A stretch of 37,472 nt of DNA from Clostridia bacterium (lineage in GTDB: Bacteria; Bacillota; Clostridia; Oscillospirales; Acutalibacteraceae). The notes below the pieces were generated by a model. It ran no database searches. It was given only the letters and a program-made list of their open reading frames with translations, and was not told the origin of the DNA. Numbering within the stretch: position 1 is the first letter of the stretch; every line of letters begins with the position of its first letter. Below are positions 1-7,946 of the stretch, piece after piece. The stretch spans positions 1 to 37,472 of the forward strand of contig JAFQLV010000035.1 of assembly GCA_017396515.1 (NCBI GenBank), written 5' to 3'. Both the position numbers and the translations under genes were made by a program.

Positions 1-231
1 CATATAGATACTGTCGCCGCTCATGCAGAATTGATTGATGTACTGCACTTGCAGCGCAGGATCAAAGCGGATCGGCTCATAAGTGGGCTTGTAGGCAAAC
101 TTTATTTGTTCTGTGGCTGCCTGTGGCTGTTCTTCCGTACCGGCAGATGATGCTTGTTCCTGTTTGCAGCCGGAACCAATTCCGAGGAGCATCGCGGCCA
201 AAAGAATGATAGAAAACAGTCTGTTTTTCAC
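1..231 (-). CDS. Lipoprotein, N-terminal 77 residues only (cut by window edge)
   Basis: The reading frame starts at GTG (complement of 229-231), 9 nt after a good AGGAGG site, and is open to the left edge. The product begins with a lysine/arginine n-region, a hydrophobic core and a lipobox ending in GSGC at residues 20-23, so it should be lipid-anchored outside the membrane. An Ala/Gln/Glu/Thr-rich linker follows, then a folded part beginning around residue 45. The available length is too short to name a family; a solute-binding protein or a beta-propeller-like lipoprotein are both possible. Its codons (CAA, CCA, GCG) differ from most genes further right. It is divergent from pfkA and has its own consensus promoter. 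Confidence 0.75.
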   Translation of the reverse strand, partial: MKNRLFSIILLAAMLLGIGSGCKQEQASSAGTEEQPQAATEQIKFAYKPTYEPIRFDPALQVQYINQFCMSGDSIYM

Positions 232-262
232 AGCGCATTCCTCCTAAAGCAGTCTTTACTGT

Positions 263-290
263 ATTATACGACCTCGCACACTTCTGTCAA
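263..290 (-). promoter_or_regulatory. Sigma-A promoter of the lipoprotein gene
   Basis: On the minus strand TTGACA (complement of 285-290) and TATAAT (complement of 263-268) are 16 bp apart, both perfect consensus. The start codon lies about 30 bp downstream. The rest of the 301-bp gap 232-532 holds this promoter, the pfkA promoter and AT-rich DNA in which I see no gene. Confidence 0.8.
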
Positions 291-464
291 CAACAAAAGC
301 GTATCAATATGCTTTGATAGTATAGACGCAATTTGCAGGAAGAAGGTTCCATTCTTTTTGTGTTTTTTTCATTTTATCAAAGTCAGCATTAAGAAACCAG
401 TTGCCGAAAGATTAAGAATTCATTAGGATTTCACAGATACGCGGAGATCGAACGGAAGTGTAAC

Positions 465-493
465 TTTACATTTCGTGAAAAAATGTGTAGAAT
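465..493 (+). promoter_or_regulatory. Sigma-A promoter of pfkA
   Basis: TTTACA (465-470) and TAGAAT (488-493) are separated by 17 bp, giving a leader of about 33 nt before the pfkA start. Confidence 0.65.
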
Positions 494-532
494 ACTCTCG
501 AGCAAGGACTTTACTTTTGAAAGAAGGTTTTA

Positions 533-1510
533 ATGATGGAAAATGCAGTGAAACGGATCGGTGTTCTGACTTCCGGCGGCGATGCTCCCGGCATGAACGC
601 TGCAATTCGCGGCGTTGTCCGAGCATGCTTGTATCGTGGTATTGAATGTGTCGGAATTCGACGCGGTTATAACGGCCTGATCTCCGGCGATATTTTGCGG
701 ATGGATGCCAACTCCGTGTCTCATATCATCAACAGAGGCGGCACAATTCTTTATTCCGCAAGAAGCCCCCGTTTCAAAACAGAGGAAGGTATGCAGGATG
801 CTATCAAAGCCTGTAAGGACAGAGGTATTGAAGGCCTTGTTGTTATCGGTGGCGACGGCTCATTCAGAGGTGCAAGAGACCTTTCACTGCGCGGCATTCC
901 CTGTGTTGCAATTCCCGGCACAATTGACAATGATATCGGTTGCTGTGATTACACAATCGGTTATGACACTGCAATGAACACAATTATGCAGATGGTTGAC
1001 AGAATCAGAGATACAGCTGAGTCACACGACCGCTGTGCCGTTGTTGAGGTTATGGGCAGAGGTGCAGGTTATCTCGCTCTTTCAGCAGGTATCGCTTGCG
1101 GTGCTACTTCAATTCTCATTCCTGAGGTGCCTTATGATTTCGAGCGTGATGTTATCGAAAGAATGAAGAGAACTCAGAAAAGCAATAAGGTGCACTTTGT
1201 TATCCTCGTTTCAGAGGCTATCGGCGGTGTTGAAGATATGGCTAAGAGAATACAGTCTGAAACAGGTGTTGAAGCAAGAGCAACAATTCTCGGTCATGTT
1301 CAGCGTGGCGGTTCACCCACAGCAAAAGACAGAATAGTTGCAAGCCAGATGGGTTATCATGCAGTTCAGCTCCTTAAGGAAGGCATCGGCAACCGTGTTG
1401 TTGCAATGCAGAAGGAAAAGATTCTCGATTTTGATATCTTTGAGGCTCTCACAATGAAAAACTCAGTTGATCTTGATATGTACAAGATGAATCTTGATAT
1501 CTCTATCTGA
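533..1510 (+). CDS. pfkA: ATP-dependent 6-phosphofructokinase
   Basis: Phosphorylates fructose 6-phosphate to fructose 1,6-bisphosphate, the committed step of glycolysis, in the cytoplasm. The 325-residue length matches bacterial PfkA. Visible motifs are GGDAPGMNA near the N-terminus, GGDGS for the nucleotide, PGTIDND with the catalytic Asp at residue 132, MGRGAGY for fructose 6-phosphate, and HVQRGGSP near residue 260. Gly in GGDGS and Gly rather than Lys before TIDND point to ATP, not pyrophosphate, as donor. ATG codons at 533 and 536 are both usable behind GAAAGAAGG. The first 60 or so codons use CGN arginine codons including CGA and CGG, after which AGA dominates; see findings. radC follows in the same direction. 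Confidence 0.95.
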   Translation: MMENAVKRIGVLTSGGDAPGMNAAIRGVVRACLYRGIECVGIRRGYNGLISGDILRMDANSVSHIINRGGTILYSARSPRFKTEEGMQDAIKACKDRGIEGLVVIGGDGSFRGARDLSLRGIPCVAIPGTIDNDIGCCDYTIGYDTAMNTIMQMVDRIRDTAESHDRCAVVEVMGRGAGYLALSAGIACGATSILIPEVPYDFERDVIERMKRTQKSNKVHFVILVSEAIGGVEDMAKRIQSETGVEARATILGHVQRGGSPTAKDRIVASQMGYHAVQLLKEGIGNRVVAMQKEKILDFDIFEALTMKNSVDLDMYKMNLDISI

Positions 1511-1524
1511 GTAAGATAATAAGT

Positions 1525-1556
1525 CAGGGGTCTGTTATTGCAGACCCTGTTGTTTT
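1525..1556 (+). terminator. Probable terminator or attenuating hairpin after pfkA
   Basis: GGGTCTG pairs with CAGACCC around a 6-nt TTATTG loop, extended by CA/TG across one bulged G. It is followed by TGTTGTTTT, an imperfect T tract. It sits in the 60-bp gap before radC, so some read-through is likely. Confidence 0.55.
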
Positions 1557-1570
1557 AGAAGGTGAAAAGT

Positions 1571-2293
1571 ATGGCAGAGGCTAAAAGAAATGTGCATCAG
1601 GGCCACAGGCAAAAGGTCAGAGACAGATATTATGAAACAGGCCTGACAGGAATGCCTGATCATAATATTCTTGAATTTCTTCTCTTTTTCGGAATACCTC
1701 AGAGAGACACAAATGAGATGGCACATGAGCTTATAGACAGGTTCGGCTCCTTCTCAGGAGTTCTCGAGGCAAAAAAGGCAGATCTGCTTGATGTAAAGGG
1801 TATGACGGAAACAGCCGCTTGTCTGCTTACTTTGTTTTTGCCGGTTTATAAAAGGTATGTTGAGGATCTTCACAAGAAAAGGCCGGTTCTTGCAACAAAG
1901 AAGGATTATATAAAGTACCTCAGGCATCTTTATCTTGACAGCCCCAACAATGAAAGAATATATATTCTCTGCTTTGACTCAAATAACAGACTTGTTGCCT
2001 GCAGAAAGATAAGTGAAGGCGATTTTTCGTCGGCACTGTTTGATATAAGAAAGATAGCAAGCGCTGTTCTTGAAGTTAATGCCAAAAAAATTGTGCTTTC
2101 ACACAATCACCCTAACGGTATGCTTGAGCCGTCACGGGAGGATTGCAGTATCACGGCAGAACTGAGAGATTTGCTGAGTCTGCTTAAGGTTAAATTTGTT
2201 GACCATGTTATTATTACAGATACCAACCATTTTTCAATGTGCAGTTCAGGCAGATACACTCATCTGATAAACGGCGGCGAGCCGCTAATATAA
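1571..2293 (+). CDS. radC: RadC family JAB/MPN domain protein
   Basis: 240 residues, the usual RadC length. The N-terminal 90 residues fit the helix-hairpin-helix-like part (around DLLDVKGMTETAA), and the C-terminal half is the JAMM metalloprotease-like fold with HNHPNG (His178, His180) and Asp191 in PSRED. The JAMM metal ligands are therefore intact. RadC was once linked to recombinational repair, but its true role is unsettled; family members are often tied to competence or mobile DNA. ATG 1571 is preferred over an in-frame GTG at 1562 because AAGGTG at 1558-1563 is correctly spaced for it. It may share the pfkA transcript by read-through. Confidence 0.9.
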   Translation: MAEAKRNVHQGHRQKVRDRYYETGLTGMPDHNILEFLLFFGIPQRDTNEMAHELIDRFGSFSGVLEAKKADLLDVKGMTETAACLLTLFLPVYKRYVEDLHKKRPVLATKKDYIKYLRHLYLDSPNNERIYILCFDSNNRLVACRKISEGDFSSALFDIRKIASAVLEVNAKKIVLSHNHPNGMLEPSREDCSITAELRDLLSLLKVKFVDHVIITDTNHFSMCSSGRYTHLINGGEPLI

Positions 2294-2299
2294 ACAAAC

Positions 2300-2327
2300 A
2301 CCGCTTCATCTGAGGCGGTTAATTTTT
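2300..2327 (+). terminator. Intrinsic terminator after radC
   Basis: An 8-bp stem with one G-T pair, ACCGCTTC/GAGGCGGT, closes an ATCT tetraloop (2300-2319), followed by TAATTTTT. Confidence 0.8.
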
Positions 2328-2339
2328 GCTTAACAAAAG

Positions 2340-2368
2340 TTGACAAGCTGTTTTATAAGTAGTATACT
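2340..2368 (+). promoter_or_regulatory. Sigma-A promoter of the MFS permease gene
   Basis: TTGACA (2340-2345), 17-bp spacer, TATACT (2363-2368). The start codon lies about 45 nt downstream of the expected transcription start. Confidence 0.8.
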
Positions 2369-2420
2369 GAATTTAATGAAATTTGCATATCGTAATTATT
2401 TTGAAAGGATGAAAAATGTG

Positions 2421-3794
2421 ATGAAAGCTAAACTTACAAAGCTAAACTGGTTCACAATCTGTCTGTTCAGCTTTATGGGCGGTATTGCTTGGAATATTGA
2501 AAATATGTATTTCAATACCTTCCTTTACAATTCCGTTTATGCCAATGCATCAGAGGCTGCAATGGCAGGCTCAATGGCTCCCACAACAGCTATCAGCCGT
2601 ATGGTTGCTCTCTCTGCAGTTGCTGCTGTGCTGACAACATTTGTTATGGGTACTCTCAGTGATAAGATGAAAAACCGAAAGCTGTTTATCTCTGTGGGAT
2701 ATCTTCTTTGGGGTCTTGTTACGGCTCTTTTCGGATTTATTACAAGAGAAAATGTTGCGAGCCTCTTTAATATTACCGATGAAGCAAGAATCCTTACAAC
2801 AACAGTCTGGATCGTTATTGTTATGGACATTATTATGACATTTATGGGCTCGACAAGTAACGATGCTGCCTTCAATGCGTGGCTGACAGATATTACTACG
2901 CCCAAAGTGAGACCTGCTATGGAAACTGCACTTACTTTTGTGGGCTTTTTATCTGTAGTAACTGTAATGGGTGTCGGCTCTCTTGCCCAGACAGGCACAG
3001 TTTCATATCAGAATTTCTTTTTAGTCCTTGGTCTCATTGTTGCACTCTGCGGAGCCGCGGGTCTGCTGCTTATTAAAAATCCGCCACAAAGAGCGGTTGA
3101 AAATGAAGCATCGTCAAGCTATTGGTCAGATCTTTTCTACGGCTTCAGACCCTCGGTTATCAGGGATAACTCAAGACTTTATCTCACTCTTTTAGCCGTA
3201 GGTTTTATGAGTGTTGCTTATCAGGTGTTTTTCCCTTATCTGCTTGTGTATCTTCAGTATGTTGTTATTCCCGACAGCGGGGGAGAGAACTTCATAACAA
3301 CAAGTGTAATAATAACTGCAGTAATTGTAATTATTGCCATGGTTGCAGGCATGGTGCTGCTCCTTAAGGTTTCGGCTAAAAATAAGGCTGCGGGACTTAT
3401 TCCAAGTGCAGTTTTAATGACAGCCGGTTTGTTTATACTTTCAACCACAACAAATATTCACGGTGTGCTTATCGGTGTGGTACCCACCCTTTTGGGTAAT
3501 CTTGTTATGGGCATTCAGTTCAACGCTGCAATCAAAGACTTTATTCCCGAAGGCAAGGCAGGACTTTTCCAGGGTATAAGAATGATATTCACAGTTCTTA
3601 TTCCTATGGTACTCGGACCCTATCTGGGTGATTTAGCCTGCCGCAACTCTGCTGTTACATATCTAAATGAATACGGCGTTGAAACAATTGTGCCTTCCAA
3701 GAGTATGTTCGTTTATGCTGCCGTTGTTTCCGTGCTTGTTATTGTTCCTCTGCTTTTCCTTATCAAAAAGGGCTTTGAGGTTGAGGAAAAGTGA
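2421..3794 (+). CDS. Major facilitator superfamily transporter (GPH/SLC45-like)
   Basis: A polytopic membrane protein of 457 residues with about 12 hydrophobic segments. The first segments (WFTICLFSFMGGIAWNIENM, then a pair around a GTLSDKMKNRK cytoplasmic loop) show the MFS A-motif-like G-x-L-S-D-K-x-x-x-R-K between helices 2 and 3. The WNIEN.YFNTF opening is typical of GPH or SLC45-like sugar symporters in clostridia, so a glycoside or sugar is the likely substrate, though the sequence does not fix which. GTG 2418 directly before ATG 2421 is an equally spaced alternative start behind GAAAGGA. It has its own promoter and stands alone between radC and purC. Confidence 0.8.
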   Translation: MKAKLTKLNWFTICLFSFMGGIAWNIENMYFNTFLYNSVYANASEAAMAGSMAPTTAISRMVALSAVAAVLTTFVMGTLSDKMKNRKLFISVGYLLWGLVTALFGFITRENVASLFNITDEARILTTTVWIVIVMDIIMTFMGSTSNDAAFNAWLTDITTPKVRPAMETALTFVGFLSVVTVMGVGSLAQTGTVSYQNFFLVLGLIVALCGAAGLLLIKNPPQRAVENEASSSYWSDLFYGFRPSVIRDNSRLYLTLLAVGFMSVAYQVFFPYLLVYLQYVVIPDSGGENFITTSVIITAVIVIIAMVAGMVLLLKVSAKNKAAGLIPSAVLMTAGLFILSTTTNIHGVLIGVVPTLLGNLVMGIQFNAAIKDFIPEGKAGLFQGIRMIFTVLIPMVLGPYLGDLACRNSAVTYLNEYGVETIVPSKSMFVYAAVVSVLVIVPLLFLIKKGFEVEEK

Positions 3795-3805
3795 TTTGAA
3801 AACAC

Positions 3806-3829
3806 TTGCATAATGCTCAGGCATTGCAA
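3806..3829 (+). other. Stem-loop after the MFS gene, possible weak terminator
   Basis: TTGC and AATGC pair with GCATT and GCAA around a TCAG loop, with an AT bulge. There is no immediate T tract, but TTGATTTTTT lies about 24 bases further on. It could end the MFS transcript or protect its 3' end. Confidence 0.35.
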
Positions 3830-3886
3830 TAGCGGCAGAGTACCTTAAAAAATTGATTTTTTAGCAAAAAACTTGCACAAAAACTC

Positions 3887-3915
3887 TTGAAATCTTTATT
3901 TCAATGAATTATAAT
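3887..3915 (+). promoter_or_regulatory. Sigma-A promoter of purC
   Basis: TTGAAA (3887-3892), 17-bp spacer, TATAAT (3910-3915). The leader is about 70 nt. I looked for purine riboswitch core motifs in it and saw none. Confidence 0.85.
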
Positions 3916-3992
3916 AACTCTATGCTCGTTTGACATATAACAGCTGAGCGAGTGTAACGGTAGTTAATTTATAGCATAAGGAGCTGTTAAAA

Positions 3993-4682
3993 ATGAAAGT
4001 ACTCTACACAGGTAAAACAAAGGACGTTCTTCTTGACGAAGAGAAAAACATTGTAAGTCTTTTCTTCAAGGATAGTGCAACAGGTGAAAACGGCGTTTTC
4101 GACCCCGGCTCAAACACAGTTGGCGGCAGCGTTGAAGGCAAGGGCAAAATCGGTCTTGCAATTTCAAAGTATTTCTTTGAGCTTATGGAAAAGAACGGTA
4201 TTCCTACACACTATATTGACTCAGACATTGAAAAGGGTCTTATGCAGGTTCGTAATCTCACTGTTCCGAAGCTTGAATTTGTTCTTCGTTATTTCACAGC
4301 AGGCAGCATGTGCCGTCGTTTCACACTTGAAGAAGGCATTGTTTTTGATCCTGTTTATACAGAAGTTACACTTAAAGACGACATCCAGGGCGATCCCCTC
4401 ATCAGCGAGCGTATCTGTATTATGAAAGGTCTTCTTAAGGAAGGTCAGTATGATGAAGCTCTTGATATTCTTGTACGCGTGGGTGAAGTGCTCAAGAAGG
4501 AGCTTGCAGCTCTTAACCTTACTCTTATCGACTTCAAAATTGAAATCGGTTACGATGAAAACGGCAAGATGTATGTAGCTGACGAAATCACACCCGATAT
4601 CTGGAGAGTCCGTGACGAAAACGGAAACATCCCCAATCAGATTGATTGTGCTAAGATGCTTCTTGAAAGAATGGGTCTGTAA
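3993..4682 (+). CDS. purC: Phosphoribosylaminoimidazole-succinocarboxamide synthase (SAICAR synthetase)
   Basis: Joins aspartate to CAIR using ATP in de novo purine synthesis, in the cytoplasm. The 229 residues match the usual PurC length. Signs of the family are the N-terminal Y-x-G-K-x-K-D-V segment, RNLTVPKLEFVLRYFTAGS in the middle, and the DFKIEIGYDENG...ADEITPD.WR block near the C-terminus. ATG 3993 follows AAGGAG with good spacing. The gene is transcribed alone, bounded by its promoter and a strong terminator, with no other pur gene in the window. Confidence 0.93.
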   Translation: MKVLYTGKTKDVLLDEEKNIVSLFFKDSATGENGVFDPGSNTVGGSVEGKGKIGLAISKYFFELMEKNGIPTHYIDSDIEKGLMQVRNLTVPKLEFVLRYFTAGSMCRRFTLEEGIVFDPVYTEVTLKDDIQGDPLISERICIMKGLLKEGQYDEALDILVRVGEVLKKELAALNLTLIDFKIEIGYDENGKMYVADEITPDIWRVRDENGNIPNQIDCAKMLLERMGL

Positions 4683-4697
4683 TTAGACTGATACTTG

Positions 4698-4727
4698 ACA
4701 GCAGTTCATGTGAGCTGCTGTTTTTTT
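4698..4727 (+). terminator. Intrinsic terminator of purC
   Basis: A 10-bp stem with one G-T pair, ACAGCAGTTC/GAGCTGCTGT, with an ATGT loop, followed directly by seven T residues. Confidence 0.95.
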
Positions 4728-4770
4728 CTACATTTTTTCCTGATTTGTATAAGAAGTGAATAAAATAATA

Positions 4771-4799
4771 TTGACATAACTGATTGTTTTGTGTATTAT
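4771..4799 (+). promoter_or_regulatory. Sigma-A promoter of the GH3 gene
   Basis: Perfect TTGACA (4771-4776), 17-bp spacer, TATTAT (4794-4799); the start codon is about 40 nt downstream. Confidence 0.85.
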
Positions 4800-4847
4800 A
4801 AACATATGTGCAGATATTGCTGCAAAATAATCAAAAGGAGAGTACCT

Positions 4848-7454
4848 ATGAAAAAAACAACAAAGAAGATCGCTTCGGTTATATTGGCGGTAATTATGGT
4901 TTTTTCCTGCTGCGGAACTGCGTTTGCATACAGCGGAAGAATTGATCCTGCTATTGTAGCCGAAACATCAAAAATTGCTCTCGAAATTGAAAATGAGGGT
5001 ATAGTTCTTCTTAAAAATGAAGAAAATCTTTTGCCTCTTGACGGCAAGAAGCTTAATGTTTTCGGTGTCGGTTCTGTCCGTCCGTTTTTCGGCGGTGCAG
5101 GCTCAGGCTGCATAACATCTGAAAATCCCATAAGCTTCTATGATGCACTTGATGCTGAGGGAATCGAGTACAACACAGAGCTTCGTAAGCTTTATGAGAA
5201 GAACTGCGGCGATGAAGCAATTCCAACAACAAAGCATCCTGTTGTTAACAATGCTTTAGGTCTTATACTTACAACCAGCTCACTTGACGAAATGCCTGTT
5301 AAAAAGCTGACAAAGAAAGTTATGGATAATGCTGTTGCATACTCTGACACTGCTCTTATCATGATAAGCAGAACAAGTGAAGAGGGTGCTGACCTTGAGG
5401 ATGAGGTGCTTCGTCTTAGTGAAACTGAAGAAGCTCTCGTTGAGAAGGTCAATGCAAGCTTTGAAAATGTTATTGTACTTTTCAATATTGCTAACATAAT
5501 TGAAATGGGCTTTGTTGATAAGTATGAGAATATAAAGGCAGCCGCCTGCATATGGATTCCCGGTGAATTCGGTATGCTTTCTGTTGCAAAAATGCTCAAG
5601 GGTGAAGTTAATCCTTCAGGCAGACTTGCTGACACAGTTGCTTACAGCTCAAAGGATCATCCGTCAGGTGTTTGCTTCGGTACCAACAAGTATAAGGGCG
5701 GCGGATACTATGTTGAATATCTTGAGGGTATCTATGTAGGCTACCGTTACTTTGAGACCTTTGCTAAGGACAGAGTGCAGTACCCCTTCGGATACGGTCT
5801 GTCATATACTCAGTTCAGTAAGGAGCTTGTTTCTTACAGCACTGAAAACGGTATTATCTCTGCCGATGTAAAGGTGACAAATACGGGTGCCGTTGCAGGT
5901 AAGGATGTTGTTCAGCTTTATTACAGCGCACCTTATTATGACGGCGGTATTGAAAAGAGTGCAATCTGCCTTGGTGCATTTGATAAAACAAAGCTTCTTG
6001 CACCCGGTGAAAGTGAGACTCTCACCATTTCCTTTGAAGCTGAGGATATGGCTTCTTATGACCATAAAAACAATGAAGCATGGATTCTCGAAAAGGGTAC
6101 ATATAAAATTATTCTCGGTGAAAATGTAAGAGAGCATATCGACTCTTTTGACTATGTCATTGCTGAAGATAAAGTTATGAAGTATGACGATGTAACCGGT
6201 ACTGAAATATCAAATAAGTTTGACGATGTCTTTAACGATTTTCCTGTGCTTTCAAGAGCAAGCGGTGCTGCTTCCTTCCCGACATACAGAGAGCTTAGTG
6301 CAACAGATGAAACTAAAAATGTTGACAAGATTCCCGATACAAAGGCAGAGGGTGTAGCTCCCACAGTTGGTGCGGTTTATGATGAAACCATTATGCTCAA
6401 GGATGTTTATAACGATATGAGTCTTATGGATAAATTCCTCGACCAGCTCACCGTAAATGAAATGGTTATGATGGTTATCGACGGCGGCTACGGCACAAGA
6501 GGAGTTGAGCGTCTCGGTATTCCTCAGACATGGGATAACGATGCACCTTCAAGCGTTAAGGGTCCCAAGGGCATTGCTTTCACAGACAGCGGCACAGCAT
6601 ATCCCTGTGAGGTTGCAGTTGCCTGCACATGGAACACTGACCTTGCTGAAACAATGGGTAAGTGCGTAGGTATTGAAGCAAGAGACCTTCACACCGATAT
6701 TTGGTACGCTCCCGGTGTTAACCTTCACAGAAATCCTGCAGGCGGCAGAAACTATGAATATTATTCAGAAGATCCTCTGCTTTCAGGCAAGATGGCTGCA
6801 GCCGTTATCAGAGGCTGTGACTCAGAAGGTCTTGTGGTTACAATCAAGCACTTTGTGCTTAACGATCAGGAATCACACCGTGAAGGTGTCTTCACCTGGG
6901 CAGATGAGCAGACAATGCGTGAGCTTTATCTCAAGGCTTTTGAAATTCCCATTAAAGAATCAAATTGCATGGGTGTTATGTCCGCCTTTAACCGTATCGG
7001 TACCAAGTGGTGCGGCAGCAGCTCTGCACTTCTCAAAGACCTTCTTCGTGACGAATGGGGCTATGAAGGCTTCGTTGTTTCAGACTATTCTTGGAACTTC
7101 ACAGGTACAGGCTATATGAACCCCGTTATTGCTGTTTATAACGGCAACGATACAATGCTTACAGGCATCTGGGCTGTCAATATGCCCTCACATGTTATTA
7201 CAACTACAATGCAGTATTATAAAGATCCCGTCGGCTTCGGTACTGCGCTGCGTGAGGCTTGCCGCAATCTCTGCATGGTTAAAATGCAGACAAAGGCATT
7301 CCTTGAGCCTTATGAATATGATGCCTCGCTTATCGGTTCACTGACAACCCCCGAAGAATGGGGCTTTGAGCCGCCTTACATCTCAGATATAATCTGGTAT
7401 GTGCTTAACAACCTTCTCAATGTTATTATCTATTTCGTAAGATTCATTCTATAA
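4848..7454 (+). CDS. Secreted glycoside hydrolase family 3 enzyme with swapped domains
   Basis: 868 residues, probably a beta-glucosidase or related beta-glycosidase acting outside the membrane. Residues 1-27 form a signal peptide ending in AFA. The alpha/beta domain normally at the C-terminus of GH3 comes first (about 35-300, NEGIVLLKNE), then an FnIII-like domain (about 330-430), then the TIM-barrel domain (about 520-810) with the WDNDAPS loop, KHF and the nucleophile Asp746 in GFVVSDY. This GH3_C-FnIII-GH3_N order is known from some Ruminococcus and Clostridium enzymes. The last 25 residues are hydrophobic and aromatic and could anchor the protein. ATG 4848 is chosen because AAAGGAG lies 7 nt upstream and the signal peptide begins there. 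Substrate is not determined by the sequence. Confidence 0.88.
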   Translation: MKKTTKKIASVILAVIMVFSCCGTAFAYSGRIDPAIVAETSKIALEIENEGIVLLKNEENLLPLDGKKLNVFGVGSVRPFFGGAGSGCITSENPISFYDALDAEGIEYNTELRKLYEKNCGDEAIPTTKHPVVNNALGLILTTSSLDEMPVKKLTKKVMDNAVAYSDTALIMISRTSEEGADLEDEVLRLSETEEALVEKVNASFENVIVLFNIANIIEMGFVDKYENIKAAACIWIPGEFGMLSVAKMLKGEVNPSGRLADTVAYSSKDHPSGVCFGTNKYKGGGYYVEYLEGIYVGYRYFETFAKDRVQYPFGYGLSYTQFSKELVSYSTENGIISADVKVTNTGAVAGKDVVQLYYSAPYYDGGIEKSAICLGAFDKTKLLAPGESETLTISFEAEDMASYDHKNNEAWILEKGTYKIILGENVREHIDSFDYVIAEDKVMKYDDVTGTEISNKFDDVFNDFPVLSRASGAASFPTYRELSATDETKNVDKIPDTKAEGVAPTVGAVYDETIMLKDVYNDMSLMDKFLDQLTVNEMVMMVIDGGYGTRGVERLGIPQTWDNDAPSSVKGPKGIAFTDSGTAYPCEVAVACTWNTDLAETMGKCVGIEARDLHTDIWYAPGVNLHRNPAGGRNYEYYSEDPLLSGKMAAAVIRGCDSEGLVVTIKHFVLNDQESHREGVFTWADEQTMRELYLKAFEIPIKESNCMGVMSAFNRIGTKWCGSSSALLKDLLRDEWGYEGFVVSDYSWNFTGTGYMNPVIAVYNGNDTMLTGIWAVNMPSHVITTTMQYYKDPVGFGTALREACRNLCMVKMQTKAFLEPYEYDASLIGSLTTPEEWGFEPPYISDIIWYVLNNLLNVIIYFVRFIL

Positions 7455-7466
7455 CAGATGAAAACG

Positions 7467-7501
7467 GAGTCATATCACTTTGGTGGTATGGCTCTTTTTT
7501 T
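7467..7501 (+). terminator. Intrinsic terminator of the GH3 gene
   Basis: A 12-bp stem with two G-T pairs, GAGTCATATCAC/GTGGTATGGCTC, a TTTG loop and a run of seven T residues. Confidence 0.92.
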
Positions 7502-7511
7502 ATAAAAACTA

Positions 7512-7563
7512 TTGACAAACTGGTCTACATAGTGTAGAATGAATATGGTCTACAGAATGTAGA
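7512..7563 (+). promoter_or_regulatory. Promoter with two BlaI-type operators
   Basis: TTGACA (7512-7517), 17-bp spacer, TAGAAT (7535-7540). Two inverted repeats of form TCTACA-N3-TGTAGA lie at 7524-7538 and 7549-7563, with centres 25 bp apart. TACA...TGTA is the established BlaI/MecI operator core. The first operator covers the -10 element and the second the transcription start, so repressor binding should block initiation of this operon. Confidence 0.93.
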
Positions 7564-7581
7564 ATAATTGGAGGTGACAAT

Positions 7582-7944
7582 ATGAATGAATTACAAATGG
7601 GTGCGGTTGAAACGAAATTTGCCGAGATTATCTGGCGCAATGAGCCAATTTCTTCCTCGCAGCTTGCTGCACTCAGCCTTGAAAGCCTTGGCTGGAAAAA
7701 GTCCACAACCTATACGGTACTTAAAAGACTTTGCGACAAGGGCATTTTCCGCAACGAAAAGGGGAGGGTAACCTCACTTATTTCAGAGCAGGAGTTTTAT
7801 TCGCTGCAGAGCGAGCGCTTTGTTGAGGAAAACTTCGGCGGCTCGCTGCCTAAATTTCTTGCGGCATTCACAAACGGCAAAAAGCTCACTGCAGAGGAAG
7901 TAAATCACTTGAGAAAGCTTGTGTCACAGTATGAGGAGGAATGA
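7582..7944 (+). CDS. BlaI/MecI/CopY family transcriptional repressor
   Basis: 120 residues, the normal BlaI size. The N-terminal 75 residues form a winged helix, with SSSQLAALSLESLGWKKSTT and TVLKRLCDKGIF matching the recognition region, and the C-terminal 40 residues form the dimerisation helices. It should bind the two TACA-N-TGTA dyads just upstream and repress its own operon. The stop codon overlaps an ATG at 7941, and the M56 sensor gene follows directly, the classic repressor-sensor pair. In this family the partner M56 protease inactivates the repressor on a signal at the cell envelope. Confidence 0.93.
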   Translation: MNELQMGAVETKFAEIIWRNEPISSSQLAALSLESLGWKKSTTYTVLKRLCDKGIFRNEKGRVTSLISEQEFYSLQSERFVEENFGGSLPKFLAAFTNGKKLTAEEVNHLRKLVSQYEEE

Positions 7945-7946
7945 TT

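Noticed and set aside
154-426. Plus-strand open frame of about 90 codons
   Set aside because: It overlaps the minus-strand lipoprotein start and both promoters, has no ribosome binding site, and its composition is not protein-like.
3841-3866. AAAAAATTGATTTTTT palindrome as a terminator
   Set aside because: A pure A/T stem of this kind would be weak and arises easily in AT-rich gaps; kept only as context for the hairpin at 3806-3829.
3916-3992. Purine riboswitch before purC
   Set aside because: The leader is too short and lacks the conserved junction and loop motifs; only weak CTCG/CGAG pairing is visible.
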